From the NCBI GenBank assembly GCA_964631235.1, contig CAZVZX010000011.1:62001-126000 (forward strand): a DNA stretch of 64,000 nucleotides. Reading direction: 5' to 3'. Below the pieces are notes generated by a model, which saw only the letters and a program-made list of their open reading frames with translations, was not told the origin of the DNA and did not search any database. Source of the stretch: JARKPK01 sp964631235 (GTDB taxonomy: Bacteria > Planctomycetota > Planctomycetia > Pirellulales > Thermoguttaceae). Made by a program: the position numbers and the translations under genes. Of the stretch, positions 19,679 through 29,050 are shown piece by piece (the stretch's first letter is position 1; each line of letters starts with the position of its first letter).

Positions 19679-20452
19679 CTACAAGCGGTCGAGCGGGGCG
19701 CGGGGTAGGCGAATGCAGAAGACGGCCCCGGGCGCATTCGCTTCGACGGTCAGCGTGCCGCCGTGCCGTTCGATGATCTGACGGCAGATCGTCAACCCCA
19801 TTCCCGTGCCTGAACGCCGCGTCGTGTACAGCGGCTCGAACACCTTTTCGGCCAGATGGGGCGCGATGCCCGGCCCGGTGTCGCTCACCCGAATTTCGTC
19901 GGCTTCGTCGCCGCGGTTCGAGATCACACAGACGCTGCCGCCTTGCCCGCCCATCGCCTGCACCGCATTGCGAAACAAGTTGCGAAACACCTGAATGAAC
20001 TGATCGCGATCGACGTGCAGTGTGAGAGCCGGCCCCTCGCGGCGCCACTGAATGGGCAACTCGGGCGGCAAGCGGTCTCGGGCGGCGGCAATCAATTCGT
20101 CGAGCTCGACGGCCGCACGTCGCGGCGGCTCGCCCCGAGCCATCGAGGCCCACTCGGCGATCATGCGATCGGCGGCCGAAAGCTCGCGTTCGATCATGCC
20201 GAGATACTCTGTCAGTTGAGCCGTCTCGCCTTGAGCCAACTTCCGCTTGATTACATACACGGCATTGCGCATCACGGCCAAGGGATTGCGCAGCTCGTGG
20301 GCCAAGCCGACGGAAAACCGGCCAATCGCGGCCAACTGAGCCGAACGCACCAGCTCTTGCGCGGGGAGCGCACTCGACCCGTCGCCGCCAGCGCCGGCCG
20401 GCCCTTGCGGTTCGTGCTCTTCGAGCGGGCTGTTCGAATCGATCGAAGCCAT
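19679..20452 (-). CDS. Soluble sensor histidine kinase without a recognisable input domain
   Basis: A 257-residue kinase comprising only the catalytic core. The dimerisation/phospho-acceptor region has H52 in VGLAHELRNPLAVM. The ATPase domain has N-box FRNLFRNAVQAM, G1 VSDTGPGI, F-box FEPLYTT and G2 GTGMGL, all intact. There is no membrane helix and the 40 residues before the H-box hold no PAS or GAF domain, so the input must come from a partner protein. No response regulator gene is adjacent. Two in-frame ATGs lie behind AGGAGG; the second (20452, spacing nine) was preferred over 20458 (spacing three). A 98-bp repeat follows the stop. Confidence 0.9.
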   Translation of the reverse strand: MASIDSNSPLEEHEPQGPAGAGGDGSSALPAQELVRSAQLAAIGRFSVGLAHELRNPLAVMRNAVYVIKRKLAQGETAQLTEYLGMIERELSAADRMIAEWASMARGEPPRRAAVELDELIAAARDRLPPELPIQWRREGPALTLHVDRDQFIQVFRNLFRNAVQAMGGQGGSVCVISNRGDEADEIRVSDTGPGIAPHLAEKVFEPLYTTRRSGTGMGLTICRQIIERHGGTLTVEANAPGAVFCIRLPRAPLDRL

Positions 20453-21061
20453 CGGCATCGGCCTCCTGTCGCCGTCCGAGTGTGCAGGTCCGCGCAATGA
20501 ACAACACAGTCGATTTTGCCGAAGGAAACCGCGGCAAGCAACAATGCGAGCCTCGCAGAAACAACAATCCACAGAACCGTATCGCTGTGCCGACGGCTGC
20601 GTTTCGTAAGCGTGCGGCCCCGGTCCGTGTGATTATCGCACGGCCTCGCGCAGCGACAAGAGCGGCCCACTCTTTCGACATCTCCGCGGCTCTCCTGCAA
20701 ATGAACCCGCGAAAAGGAAACAATCGACAGCGCAATCGGCTCGTACCGCTCGGCCGCTCTCCTGCAATCGCCGTCGCTTAGGCGTCCCCTTTGCCGCAAT
20801 CGCCCACCGGCGAAATGGGGCGATAGACGGGCCGTACTTCCGGTCTATAATAGAGCCGGTCGGTACACGGCTGACCGACGACGATCCTCGTTCTGTTGCG
20901 CGATTGCGGTTTGTCGCAATATGCGGCGACGGAATGCACACAAGCCGGACGAACGCATCCGAGATCGGGCGGCGGAAGACAGCGGTACTCGAACCGAAGA
21001 AAACGAACGGCGGCGGTCGTCCTCGCCGCGCGCGGCGGTTGTTGCCTTGCAAGGGGAAATC
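20453..21061. other. Long intergenic region between divergent histidine kinase and trxB
   Basis: 609 bases without a credible gene. It contains a TATAAT at 20846-20851 with a weak TAGACG 16 bases upstream, reading toward trxB. The open frame that extends trxB upstream lacks coding character. Confidence 0.5.
20824..20851 (+). promoter_or_regulatory. Candidate promoter reading toward trxB
   Basis: TAGACG (four matches to the -35 consensus), a 16-base spacer and a perfect TATAAT -10 box. It would give a leader of about 200 bases before the trxB ATG. Confidence 0.35.
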
Positions 21062-22117
21062 ATGTCGGAAAAGATCGAAAACGTGGTGATCATCGGCAGC
21101 GGCCCGTCGGCGTGGACCGCGGCCATTTACTCGGCCCGCGCCAATCTCGAACCGCTGGTGTTCGAAGGCGCGATTACCGAGGAGAACCGTTTGGCCGGCA
21201 CCCTGCCGCTGGGGCAGTTGGCGCTGACGACCGAAGTGGAGAACTTCCCCGGATTCCCCAAGGGCGATTTAGAGGCCTATTTCGATTCGGCCATCGCGCC
21301 CGAGCGCCGGCAACTAATGGCGCCGCATCACAAAGAGGGCGTCAGCGGCCCCGAGTTGATGGAGCTGATGCGCCAGCAGGCCGTCAACTTCGGCACGCGG
21401 ATCATCACCGACGACGTGGTGGACCTCGACGTATCGGTCCGTCCGTTCGTTCTTCGCACTTTGGAAGGGGCGGTGCATCAGGCGCGGGCGGTGATTATCG
21501 CCACCGGCGCGCGGGCGAACTACCTCGGCCTGCCGTCGGAAGAACGCTTCAAGAATCGCGGCGTCAGCGCGTGCGCTGTGTGCGACGGGGCGCTGCCGCG
21601 GTTTCGCAACAAGCCGCTGGTAGTGGTCGGTGGCGGCGATTCGGCCGTCGAAGAGGCCGACTACCTGACGAAGTTTGCCAGCGTGGTTTACATGGTCCAT
21701 CGTCGCGACCAGCTCCGCGCCTCGAAGATCATGGCTCAACGGGCGATGAACAACCCGAAGATCAACATCTGTTGGAACACCACGCTCGACGAGGTGCTGG
21801 GCAACGACGCCGACGGCGTCACCGGCGTGCGGCTGAAGAGCACCGTCGGGCAGCCCGACGTGGAACTGGCGGCCTCGGGCGTGTTCCTGGCGATCGGACA
21901 TACGCCGAACACGAAGTTCCTCGAAGGCAAAATCGAGCTGAACGAAAAGAAATATATCGTGCTGAAGCAGCCGGGCCGAACCTATACCAGCGTCGAGGGC
22001 GTGTTCGCCGCCGGCGACGTGGCCGACGATTACTACCGCCAGGCGATCACCGCGGCCGGCACCGGCTGCATGGCCGCCCTCGACGCCGAACGCTGGCTGG
22101 CGGCCCAGGGACATTGA
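21062..22117 (+). CDS. trxB: Thioredoxin-disulfide reductase
   Basis: Flavoenzyme that passes electrons from NADPH to thioredoxin. The FAD motif IIGSGPSAWTAAIYSAR is at 10-26, the redox pair CAVC at 171-174 followed by DG, the NADPH motif VVVGGGDSAVEEADYLTKFA, and the late FAD motif GVFAAGDVADDYYRQA. At 351 residues it is longer than the usual 310-320. The extra length is an insertion of about 25 residues between NFPGFP (62-67) and GPELM (96-100), reading DLEAYFDSAIAPERRQL and on. The start was set at MSEKIENV, with an AGGGGAAA purine stretch just upstream. Confidence 0.95.
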   Translation: MSEKIENVVIIGSGPSAWTAAIYSARANLEPLVFEGAITEENRLAGTLPLGQLALTTEVENFPGFPKGDLEAYFDSAIAPERRQLMAPHHKEGVSGPELMELMRQQAVNFGTRIITDDVVDLDVSVRPFVLRTLEGAVHQARAVIIATGARANYLGLPSEERFKNRGVSACAVCDGALPRFRNKPLVVVGGGDSAVEEADYLTKFASVVYMVHRRDQLRASKIMAQRAMNNPKINICWNTTLDEVLGNDADGVTGVRLKSTVGQPDVELAASGVFLAIGHTPNTKFLEGKIELNEKKYIVLKQPGRTYTSVEGVFAAGDVADDYYRQAITAAGTGCMAALDAERWLAAQGH

Positions 22118-22119
22118 TC

Positions 22120-22300
22120 CGCCGAGCCGCTGATTCGGCAATTGATTCAGCGATCTGCCGATTAGCCGATCGGCTGATCCCGTTGGACGGGCGACTCGAT
22201 CGGAACGACTCGGTCTGAACGGCTCGGTCGGGTCCGATCAGTCGGGTCCGAATCGGTCGGGTCCGGTCCGTCGGGCCGGAATCGATCGGCGCCGGTGCGA
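22120..22300 (+). repeat. Degenerate GATCGG/TCGGGTCCGA repeat patch
   Basis: The gap between trxB and asnS is filled with short imperfect repeats. The left part uses GATTCGGCAATTGATTCAG-like units; the right part (22185-22295) uses TCGGTCGGGTCCGA and relatives six or more times. It is non-coding. Slippage or a protein-binding array would both explain it. Confidence 0.75.
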
Positions 22301-22336
22301 TCTGACCCAACCGCAAGCACTTTTTTAGGATAACGG

Positions 22337-23734
<1,398 letters not shown>

Positions 23735-23900
23735 AACGCTTTCCGCCCTGTCGGCCGAGACTCGCCCTGCGCGGCGAACTCTCGCCTCCGGGTGCGAAAA
23801 CACGGTTCGTCTTCCCGGGGCGGCAAACACGAGTAATCGCCGCCCGCCGTTGGCAAGCGATCGTTTCACTTGCTGCCGGCAACGAGGGTACAATGGCGTC

Positions 23901-25244
23901 ATGAAAGCACATCCTGTTCTTTGTTATTTGCGGCGGCGGTGTCTTTCCGCTAATACAGTTTGCCGGGCGATCGCGGCGATTACCTTGGCCGCCGCAAGCT
24001 GCTGGCCGGGCGGTGGGGGGCTTTCCAACGGTGCGGCCCGCGGCAATGCCGCACTGGCGGCGGAGACGCAGCAACACGAGCAGCGGAACCAAGAGCGGCC
24101 GCAACAACAGCACCAAGAGCAAGAGCTTCTCCGCGATGCGAGCGAACCGCGCGAGGTGGGCGAATTGACCATCCCGCTGGTCAGCCCGTTGAACGCCGCG
24201 GCGCTCGAGCGGCTCCGCCGCTTGGTGCAAACCGATGAGCATGCCCGCCGCTGGGCCATTCAATTGCGCGAAGAGGCCGAGCCGCTGCTCGATCTGTCGC
24301 CCGATCCGCTGGTCGAAATCCACTACGAGGGACTGGTCAATACCGACCCGCGACGGCTGGCCGCCGTGGCCAAACTGCGGCAGATGGCCCATGCGGCCAT
24401 GTTGACGCGCTATTGGCAAGTCTCGGGCGATCGGCGTGCGGCCGCGGCGCTGAAGCGATTGATCGTCGCCTGGGCCGGCGCGTATCGGCCCACCGGCAAC
24501 GATGTCAACGAGAACAAACTCTACCCGCTGCTGGTCGCGTATGCCGCGCTGCGGTCGGAAATGACCGCCGAGGAGCGCGCGCGGGTCGATGCCTGGGTCG
24601 AGCAATTCGGCCGTTTGCACGCCGAGGCCGTCGAACGTTCGCAGCTTTTCACCAATCGCTACGCCAAACACGTGCGATTGCTTTTTGTTTGCGGGCGGAT
24701 TCTCGATCGGCCGAAGTGGGAAGAACAAGCGATCGAAGGCACGCGGCGCTTCGCGGCCCGCGGACTCCGCGCCGACGGCACCAGCGAAGACCTCCACCGC
24801 CGCGATACGCTCACCTACCATTGCTCGGCACTGACGCCGGTGATCGAACTGGCGATGCTCGCCGGGCCCGCGGGCCGCGTGCTTTACGATTGGACCGCGC
24901 CGGAGGGCGGTTCGATTCGAAAGTCGGTGGAGTACGTCGTTCCCTTTGCCGCGGGCGAGAAAACCCGGGAAGAATGGAAGAACTCGACCATAGGGCTCGA
25001 CCGCCGCCGCGCCGCTGCCGGGCTGGAGCACTATCGGCCCGGGCGGCTCTTCAAACCGGTTGAGGCTTTGGAGCTGATGGAACTGGCCGAGTTCTTCGAT
25101 CCCAAACTGCTGCCGCTGGTGCAGAAGCTTTCGGGCCGAGGCGACGATCGGTTTCCCACGTGGCAAACGCTGGTCAACCGCGCCCTCGACGAGCGGCCGC
25201 CCGGCGACTGCGAGGCGGGCCCACGTGCGGCAAATGATCGATGA
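23901..25244 (+). CDS. Secreted alginate-lyase-like (alpha/alpha toroid) protein
   Basis: A 447-residue exported protein. The leader is long (about 55 residues) with a hydrophobic core around AIAAITLAAASCWPGG, followed by a Gln/Glu-rich stretch with QQHEQ-type runs. The mature part is helical and resembles the alginate lyase domain used by polysaccharide lyase family 5 relatives: GNDVNENKLYPLLVAYA, SQLFTNRYAKHVRLLF, DLHRRDTLTYHCSALTPVIELAML. The Asn/His/Tyr in these segments are candidate active-site residues. Substrate specificity cannot be read. A TACAAT box lies only seven bases before the ATG, so transcripts could be nearly leaderless. It precedes the epimerase and PQQ genes. Confidence 0.8.
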   Translation: MKAHPVLCYLRRRCLSANTVCRAIAAITLAAASCWPGGGGLSNGAARGNAALAAETQQHEQRNQERPQQQHQEQELLRDASEPREVGELTIPLVSPLNAAALERLRRLVQTDEHARRWAIQLREEAEPLLDLSPDPLVEIHYEGLVNTDPRRLAAVAKLRQMAHAAMLTRYWQVSGDRRAAAALKRLIVAWAGAYRPTGNDVNENKLYPLLVAYAALRSEMTAEERARVDAWVEQFGRLHAEAVERSQLFTNRYAKHVRLLFVCGRILDRPKWEEQAIEGTRRFAARGLRADGTSEDLHRRDTLTYHCSALTPVIELAMLAGPAGRVLYDWTAPEGGSIRKSVEYVVPFAAGEKTREEWKNSTIGLDRRRAAAGLEHYRPGRLFKPVEALELMELAEFFDPKLLPLVQKLSGRGDDRFPTWQTLVNRALDERPPGDCEAGPRAANDR

Positions 25245-25465
25245 AGGCCGACGATTTCCGACACCAGGGCCGACCGTTGCCGACACCGCAGGCACACCAT
25301 CCCGTGGACACTGCCGTGTCAACATTAGCGATCGGACGCTGCCACCGCGAACGCAGCCCCGAGAATACCGCTGCATGAAAACGGCAGATGAATACAACCG
25401 TTGGCCGCGCGGCCTGCGGCTTCGTCTTTCCAACTTCCGCTGCTCAGTAATGGAGCATCAACGCC

Positions 25466-26338
25466 ATGAGAACCGCGATTCTCGCCTTATTGTTTTGTTG
25501 GGCCGGCGCGTCCGCACATGCGGAAGATCGCCCGTTCTTCGTCTTCGACAACGGACTGCGCGGCGATCGCTGGACGACGATCGACGCCCAACTCGATCTG
25601 GCCAAACAGATCGGCTTCGACGGCTTGAGCTGGCGAACCGATTCGCCCGAGCGGGTGAAACAGGTGCTCGACGGCGCGAAACAGCGTGGGCTAAAGGTGT
25701 TCGCCATTTATTGCAACATCGACCTGAAGGACGGCAAGGCCGTGTACGACCCGCGTCTGCGCGAGATCATCGCCCTTTGTAAGGGTTCGGACGCCATGCT
25801 TTGGCCGAACATCACCAGCAAGCAATACCCGCTTTCCTCGCCCGACGGCGATGACGCCGCCGTCGCCGGCCTGCGCGAACTGGCCGAGTTATGCGAACAC
25901 AATGGGCTGCGGATCGCCCTCTATCCGCATGTGAATATGTGGCTGCACCGCGTCGAAGACGCGATTCGCGTCGTCAAGAAGGTCGATCGCAAGAACGTCG
26001 GGCTCACGTTCAACTTGTGCCATGCCCTGCTCGACGGGGCCGAACCGCGCGTGCCCGCACTGATCGAACAGGCCGCTCCGTATCTCTTTCTGGTCAGCAT
26101 CAACGGGGCCGACAGCGGGGCGTCGCCCAAAGAAATGGCGCGGATCGTCCAACGACTCGACCAAGGAACCTACGACGTAGGCGCGGTGCTGCGAAAGCTC
26201 GACGAGGTTGGTTATCGCGGGCCGATCGGGCTGCAATGCTACAAGGTGCCCGGCCCGGCCGACGAAATGCTCCGCCGCTCGATGGACGCCTGGCGAAAGC
26301 TCACCGCGAAACGCCCCTCAATAGTTCCACACAATTAA
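25466..26338 (+). CDS. Secreted sugar phosphate isomerase/epimerase (AP endonuclease 2-like TIM barrel)
   Basis: A 290-residue protein with a clear signal peptide (1-19, cleavage after AHA). The mature part is a xylose-isomerase-like barrel: FDGLSWRTDSPERVKQVLDGAKQ, LRIALYPHVNMWLHRVEDA and NVGLTFNLCHALLDG match the strands that carry metal or substrate ligands. Exported members of this family are common in planctomycetes and probably act on released sugars. The last six codons and the stop lie inside a 106-bp interspersed element starting at 26317, so the native C-terminus (SIVPHN) has been written by the repeat. Confidence 0.88.
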   Translation: MRTAILALLFCWAGASAHAEDRPFFVFDNGLRGDRWTTIDAQLDLAKQIGFDGLSWRTDSPERVKQVLDGAKQRGLKVFAIYCNIDLKDGKAVYDPRLREIIALCKGSDAMLWPNITSKQYPLSSPDGDDAAVAGLRELAELCEHNGLRIALYPHVNMWLHRVEDAIRVVKKVDRKNVGLTFNLCHALLDGAEPRVPALIEQAAPYLFLVSINGADSGASPKEMARIVQRLDQGTYDVGAVLRKLDEVGYRGPIGLQCYKVPGPADEMLRRSMDAWRKLTAKRPSIVPHN

Positions 26339-26422
26339 GGAAGCGACCGCCGGCGCAGTGAAGCGGCCGATTGCGTAGGGATGCGATTTGAGCCGCTTTC
26401 TGTTTTCCGCGGTTTTATTTAG
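26317..26422 (+). repeat. 106-bp interspersed element with inverted ends, family A, copy 1
   Basis: Aligns over its whole length with 54213-54318, with seven mismatches and no gap. Ends are CTcAATAG and TATTTAG (CTAAATAG/TATTTAG in the other copy), a 7-base terminal inverted repeat. The element supplies TAA for the epimerase on the plus strand (26336-26338) and TAA for the PQQ gene on the minus strand (26415-26417). No open frame fits inside. It resembles a MITE or REP-like element. Confidence 0.9.
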
Positions 26423-27689
26423 TCGCGGCGCCAGTCGGTTCTTCCTTCGGGCCGATGCAGTACAGGTGCTTCTCGGCCCGAATGAAAATGCAGCCGCGGC
26501 TGACGGCGGGCGAGGCATAGCAGTCTTCGCCCAGCTCGTTTTCGGCCACCAATTCGAACGTCGGCCCCGGGCGAACGATCTTCGTTACCCCGCGGTCGGA
26601 GAGAAAGTGGATCAAGCCCTCGACCTCGATCGGCGAAGCGCTGTAGTGCGGCCCGATGCGCTCCATCCACAGCCGCTCGCCGGTGGTCGCGACGAAGCAA
26701 CTGGCCACGCCGCCGTCGGAGACGACCAAGAAATACTTTCCTCCGCCGCCGACGATCGGCGACGGCACATAAGAACAGCCCTTCGTTGTTCGCCAAACGA
26801 CGTGGCTATCCGTAACGTTGCCGCGGCCATCGGGTCGAATGGCCAGCATGTGGAACTCCGGAAAGCCGGCGGTCATGAACAATAGCTCGCCGTTGTACAC
26901 CAGCGAGGCGACGAACTGCTCGGTCGGACCGTCGATGATCCAATGCCGCGAGCCGTCGCGCGGGTCGTAGCTGGCCACGCACTTGCTGCCCGAGAGGATC
27001 ATCTGCCATCGGCCGTCGATGTGGCGGATGATCGGCGGGCAATAGCTGCGGGTTTTGTTTTCGCGCGGGGTTTTCCAAACCGTCTTGCCCGAATCGCGGT
27101 CGAGGGCCGCCAGGTAGGCATCGCCGTCGTGATCGCCGTTGATGATCACCAAGTTTTCGAACAGCACCGGCGGACTGCAAAAGCCGTGAATGCTGGAGAA
27201 CTCGCCCGGGCGCACCAGCCAACGTTGGCGGCCGTCGAAGTCGTAGGCCGCCACGACGATCTCTTTTTGGTCGAGAAAGGAAACGTACACCAGCCGCCCG
27301 TCGGTGGCCGGCGTACTCGACGCATAGCTGTTGAGCCGATGCTTCTTTTCCAATGGCGCGCGGATGACTTCGCGTTCCCAAAGGACGCGCCCGCTGCGGC
27401 GATCGAGGCAAACGAGAATCCTCTGTAACTCGCCTTCGCGGCAGGAGACGACGAAGACGCGGTCGCCCCAGACGATCGGCGAGGCGTGGCCCGCGCCGGG
27501 GATCGGCGTTTTCCAGCGGATGTTACGCCCGGACGGTCCGTCCCAATCGGTGGGCAAGCCGGTTTCGAGGCTCGATCCGTCGCCCCGCGGCCCGCGCCAC
27601 GCAGGCCACTGTTCGACGACCGCTTCGGCCGCAAGTGAGCGTGCGATTGCGGCCAACGTGAGCATCAACGAGAGAAGGTGGTTTCGCAT
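26415..27689 (-). CDS. Secreted PQQ-like beta-propeller protein
   Basis: A 424-residue exported protein with a signal peptide (about 1-20, ending ARSLAA). It is a WD/PQQ-type propeller with repeated blades, for example WRGPRGDGSS...TPIPGAGHASPIVWGDRVFV, LVCLDRRSGRVLWEREV, YLAALDRDSGKTVWKTP and YASPAVSRGCIFIRAEKHLYCIG. Planctomycetes encode many such proteins, probably as surface scaffolds or sugar-binding components; PQQ binding is not implied. The start is the ATG at MRNHLLSLML because the signal peptide begins there. Its final codons (TK and stop) fall inside the 106-bp element that it shares with the convergent epimerase gene. Confidence 0.87.
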   Translation of the reverse strand: MRNHLLSLMLTLAAIARSLAAEAVVEQWPAWRGPRGDGSSLETGLPTDWDGPSGRNIRWKTPIPGAGHASPIVWGDRVFVVSCREGELQRILVCLDRRSGRVLWEREVIRAPLEKKHRLNSYASSTPATDGRLVYVSFLDQKEIVVAAYDFDGRQRWLVRPGEFSSIHGFCSPPVLFENLVIINGDHDGDAYLAALDRDSGKTVWKTPRENKTRSYCPPIIRHIDGRWQMILSGSKCVASYDPRDGSRHWIIDGPTEQFVASLVYNGELLFMTAGFPEFHMLAIRPDGRGNVTDSHVVWRTTKGCSYVPSPIVGGGGKYFLVVSDGGVASCFVATTGERLWMERIGPHYSASPIEVEGLIHFLSDRGVTKIVRPGPTFELVAENELGEDCYASPAVSRGCIFIRAEKHLYCIGPKEEPTGAATK

Positions 27690-28110
27690 GGCGATGAGTC
27701 TCTCGAATAGAACCGCAAAGTATCCGCAACAGCCCGAAAGTCTCTTGTTCGCAATCGGCCGACGCGTTTCGTTCAGAAATGCTTTCCCAGTCATGAGGAT
27801 CTTTCTTGTTCGGCGCGATAGCGCAAGGCCTCACTGGTAGCGGTATAAATCGGCCGTGCGTGCTTTGCAAGAGCCGCCGTTCGAACAGAATCCGATCGGC
27901 GCGGATTGCTCGGAAGCGAAGACCGCCCTCTTCCTGTTGCCGCCGGCCCGCCCACCATGAAGAAAGCCGATGGGCGGGATTTCGCGCGGTCTTTGGTGCA
28001 AACGGCCGCTCTGCAATTTCGTAGAAAACAACAACCGCAATGATGCGCGGAAACGCGCACCATTGCGGGTTGGCGATCGACAACAGCTTTGAAAGAGCTG
28101 CGATTGTCGG
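27690..28110. other. Intergenic region upstream of the PQQ gene
   Basis: 421 bases between the start of the PQQ gene and the end of the PEP-CTERM gene, both on the minus strand. No gene, repeat copy or clear promoter was recognised. Confidence 0.5.
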
Positions 28111-28911
28111 CTACGAGTGCCGCCGTCGCCGGACCGCTGCCGCGGCGATCAGTGCGACGGCGCAGCCCAACAGAGACAGCGTTGCGGGCTCGGGCACGGC
28201 CTCGAAGTGGAAGGTGGCCGTATCGGTGACCGGGTTGCCGCCGATCGTGCCGCGAACCTCGAAGGTCAGCTCGTAGATGCCCGCCTTGGTGAACCCGAAG
28301 GCGTAGTGGTCGTGCCCGCCGACCGACACCTCGATTTCATCCGCGGCGCTGATCCCGTCGCTGGTGGCCATGTAGAAGTCGGGGCCGGGAATCCAGGCCG
28401 AAAAGTGCCCGCCGGCCGCCGGGCCCGATCCGCCCGCCGCGATCAGCCGCAAATAGAGCTTATCGCCATCGAACACGCCGAGATCGACGTGCTCGGCGCC
28501 GATGCCTAGGAACGGGGCGCCCAAGGCCGCCGCCCCTGCCGGGCCCGAGTTGCTAAACGGCAGGAACCAGTACGGCTCGCCTGCGGCCACCCCGATCGGA
28601 TCCCAGGCCGGGCTCGAGTTCCGCCCGCCCTGGCTGACGATGTAGTTGTACGTCGATTGCGGCACGCGGATCAAGGCGTCGGCCGGCGCGTATTCTGCGT
28701 CGGCCGCCAGCGGAACGCCGTTGATCACCGCGCCGCCGTGGGCGTGCAGATGCAATTCGAGCGTATCCTCGTCGCCGAGTCCGATGTCGGCATGTCCGGC
28801 GGAATAAACGTAAGGATAGGCGATCGCCGGCGATGCCGTCGCCGCGAGGATGGCGACGACGGCCGCAGCAGCCACCGCCGACACGAGTTGCGATTTCATC
28901 AGTCTGTGCAT
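28111..28911 (-). CDS. PEP-CTERM protein with choice-of-anchor M domain
   Basis: A 266-residue surface protein. A signal peptide (about 1-35, ending SPAIA) precedes one domain resembling the choice-of-anchor M / TIGR03769 type: LELHLHAHGGAVINGVPLAADAEYAPADA in segments, WFLPFSNS, LGIGAEHVDLG and FGFTKAGIYELTFEVRGT. The C-terminus is a standard PEP-CTERM signal: VPEPATLSL, a hydrophobic helix, then RRRRHS. Such proteins are exported, sorted by exosortase and usually found in matrix-forming bacteria. The exosortase gene is not in this window. AGGAG eight bases before the ATG supports the start. Confidence 0.9.
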   Translation of the reverse strand: MHRLMKSQLVSAVAAAAVVAILAATASPAIAYPYVYSAGHADIGLGDEDTLELHLHAHGGAVINGVPLAADAEYAPADALIRVPQSTYNYIVSQGGRNSSPAWDPIGVAAGEPYWFLPFSNSGPAGAAALGAPFLGIGAEHVDLGVFDGDKLYLRLIAAGGSGPAAGGHFSAWIPGPDFYMATSDGISAADEIEVSVGGHDHYAFGFTKAGIYELTFEVRGTIGGNPVTDTATFHFEAVPEPATLSLLGCAVALIAAAAVRRRRHS

Positions 28912-29050
28912 ATCGAACACTCCTAAAACCATTGGTGTGAACACATGAAGCCTTTGCACGAGTTGGGAAACACGATTCGTTTATCAACCATCGGCCGGAG
29001 CGGGGTTCCTTGCTCGCGGCCGCAAAAAACAGCGAAATCATCACGACGGT

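Noticed and set aside
22120..22300. CRISPR-like repeat array
   Set aside because: Units are short, degenerate and without spacers of constant length; no cas genes are present.
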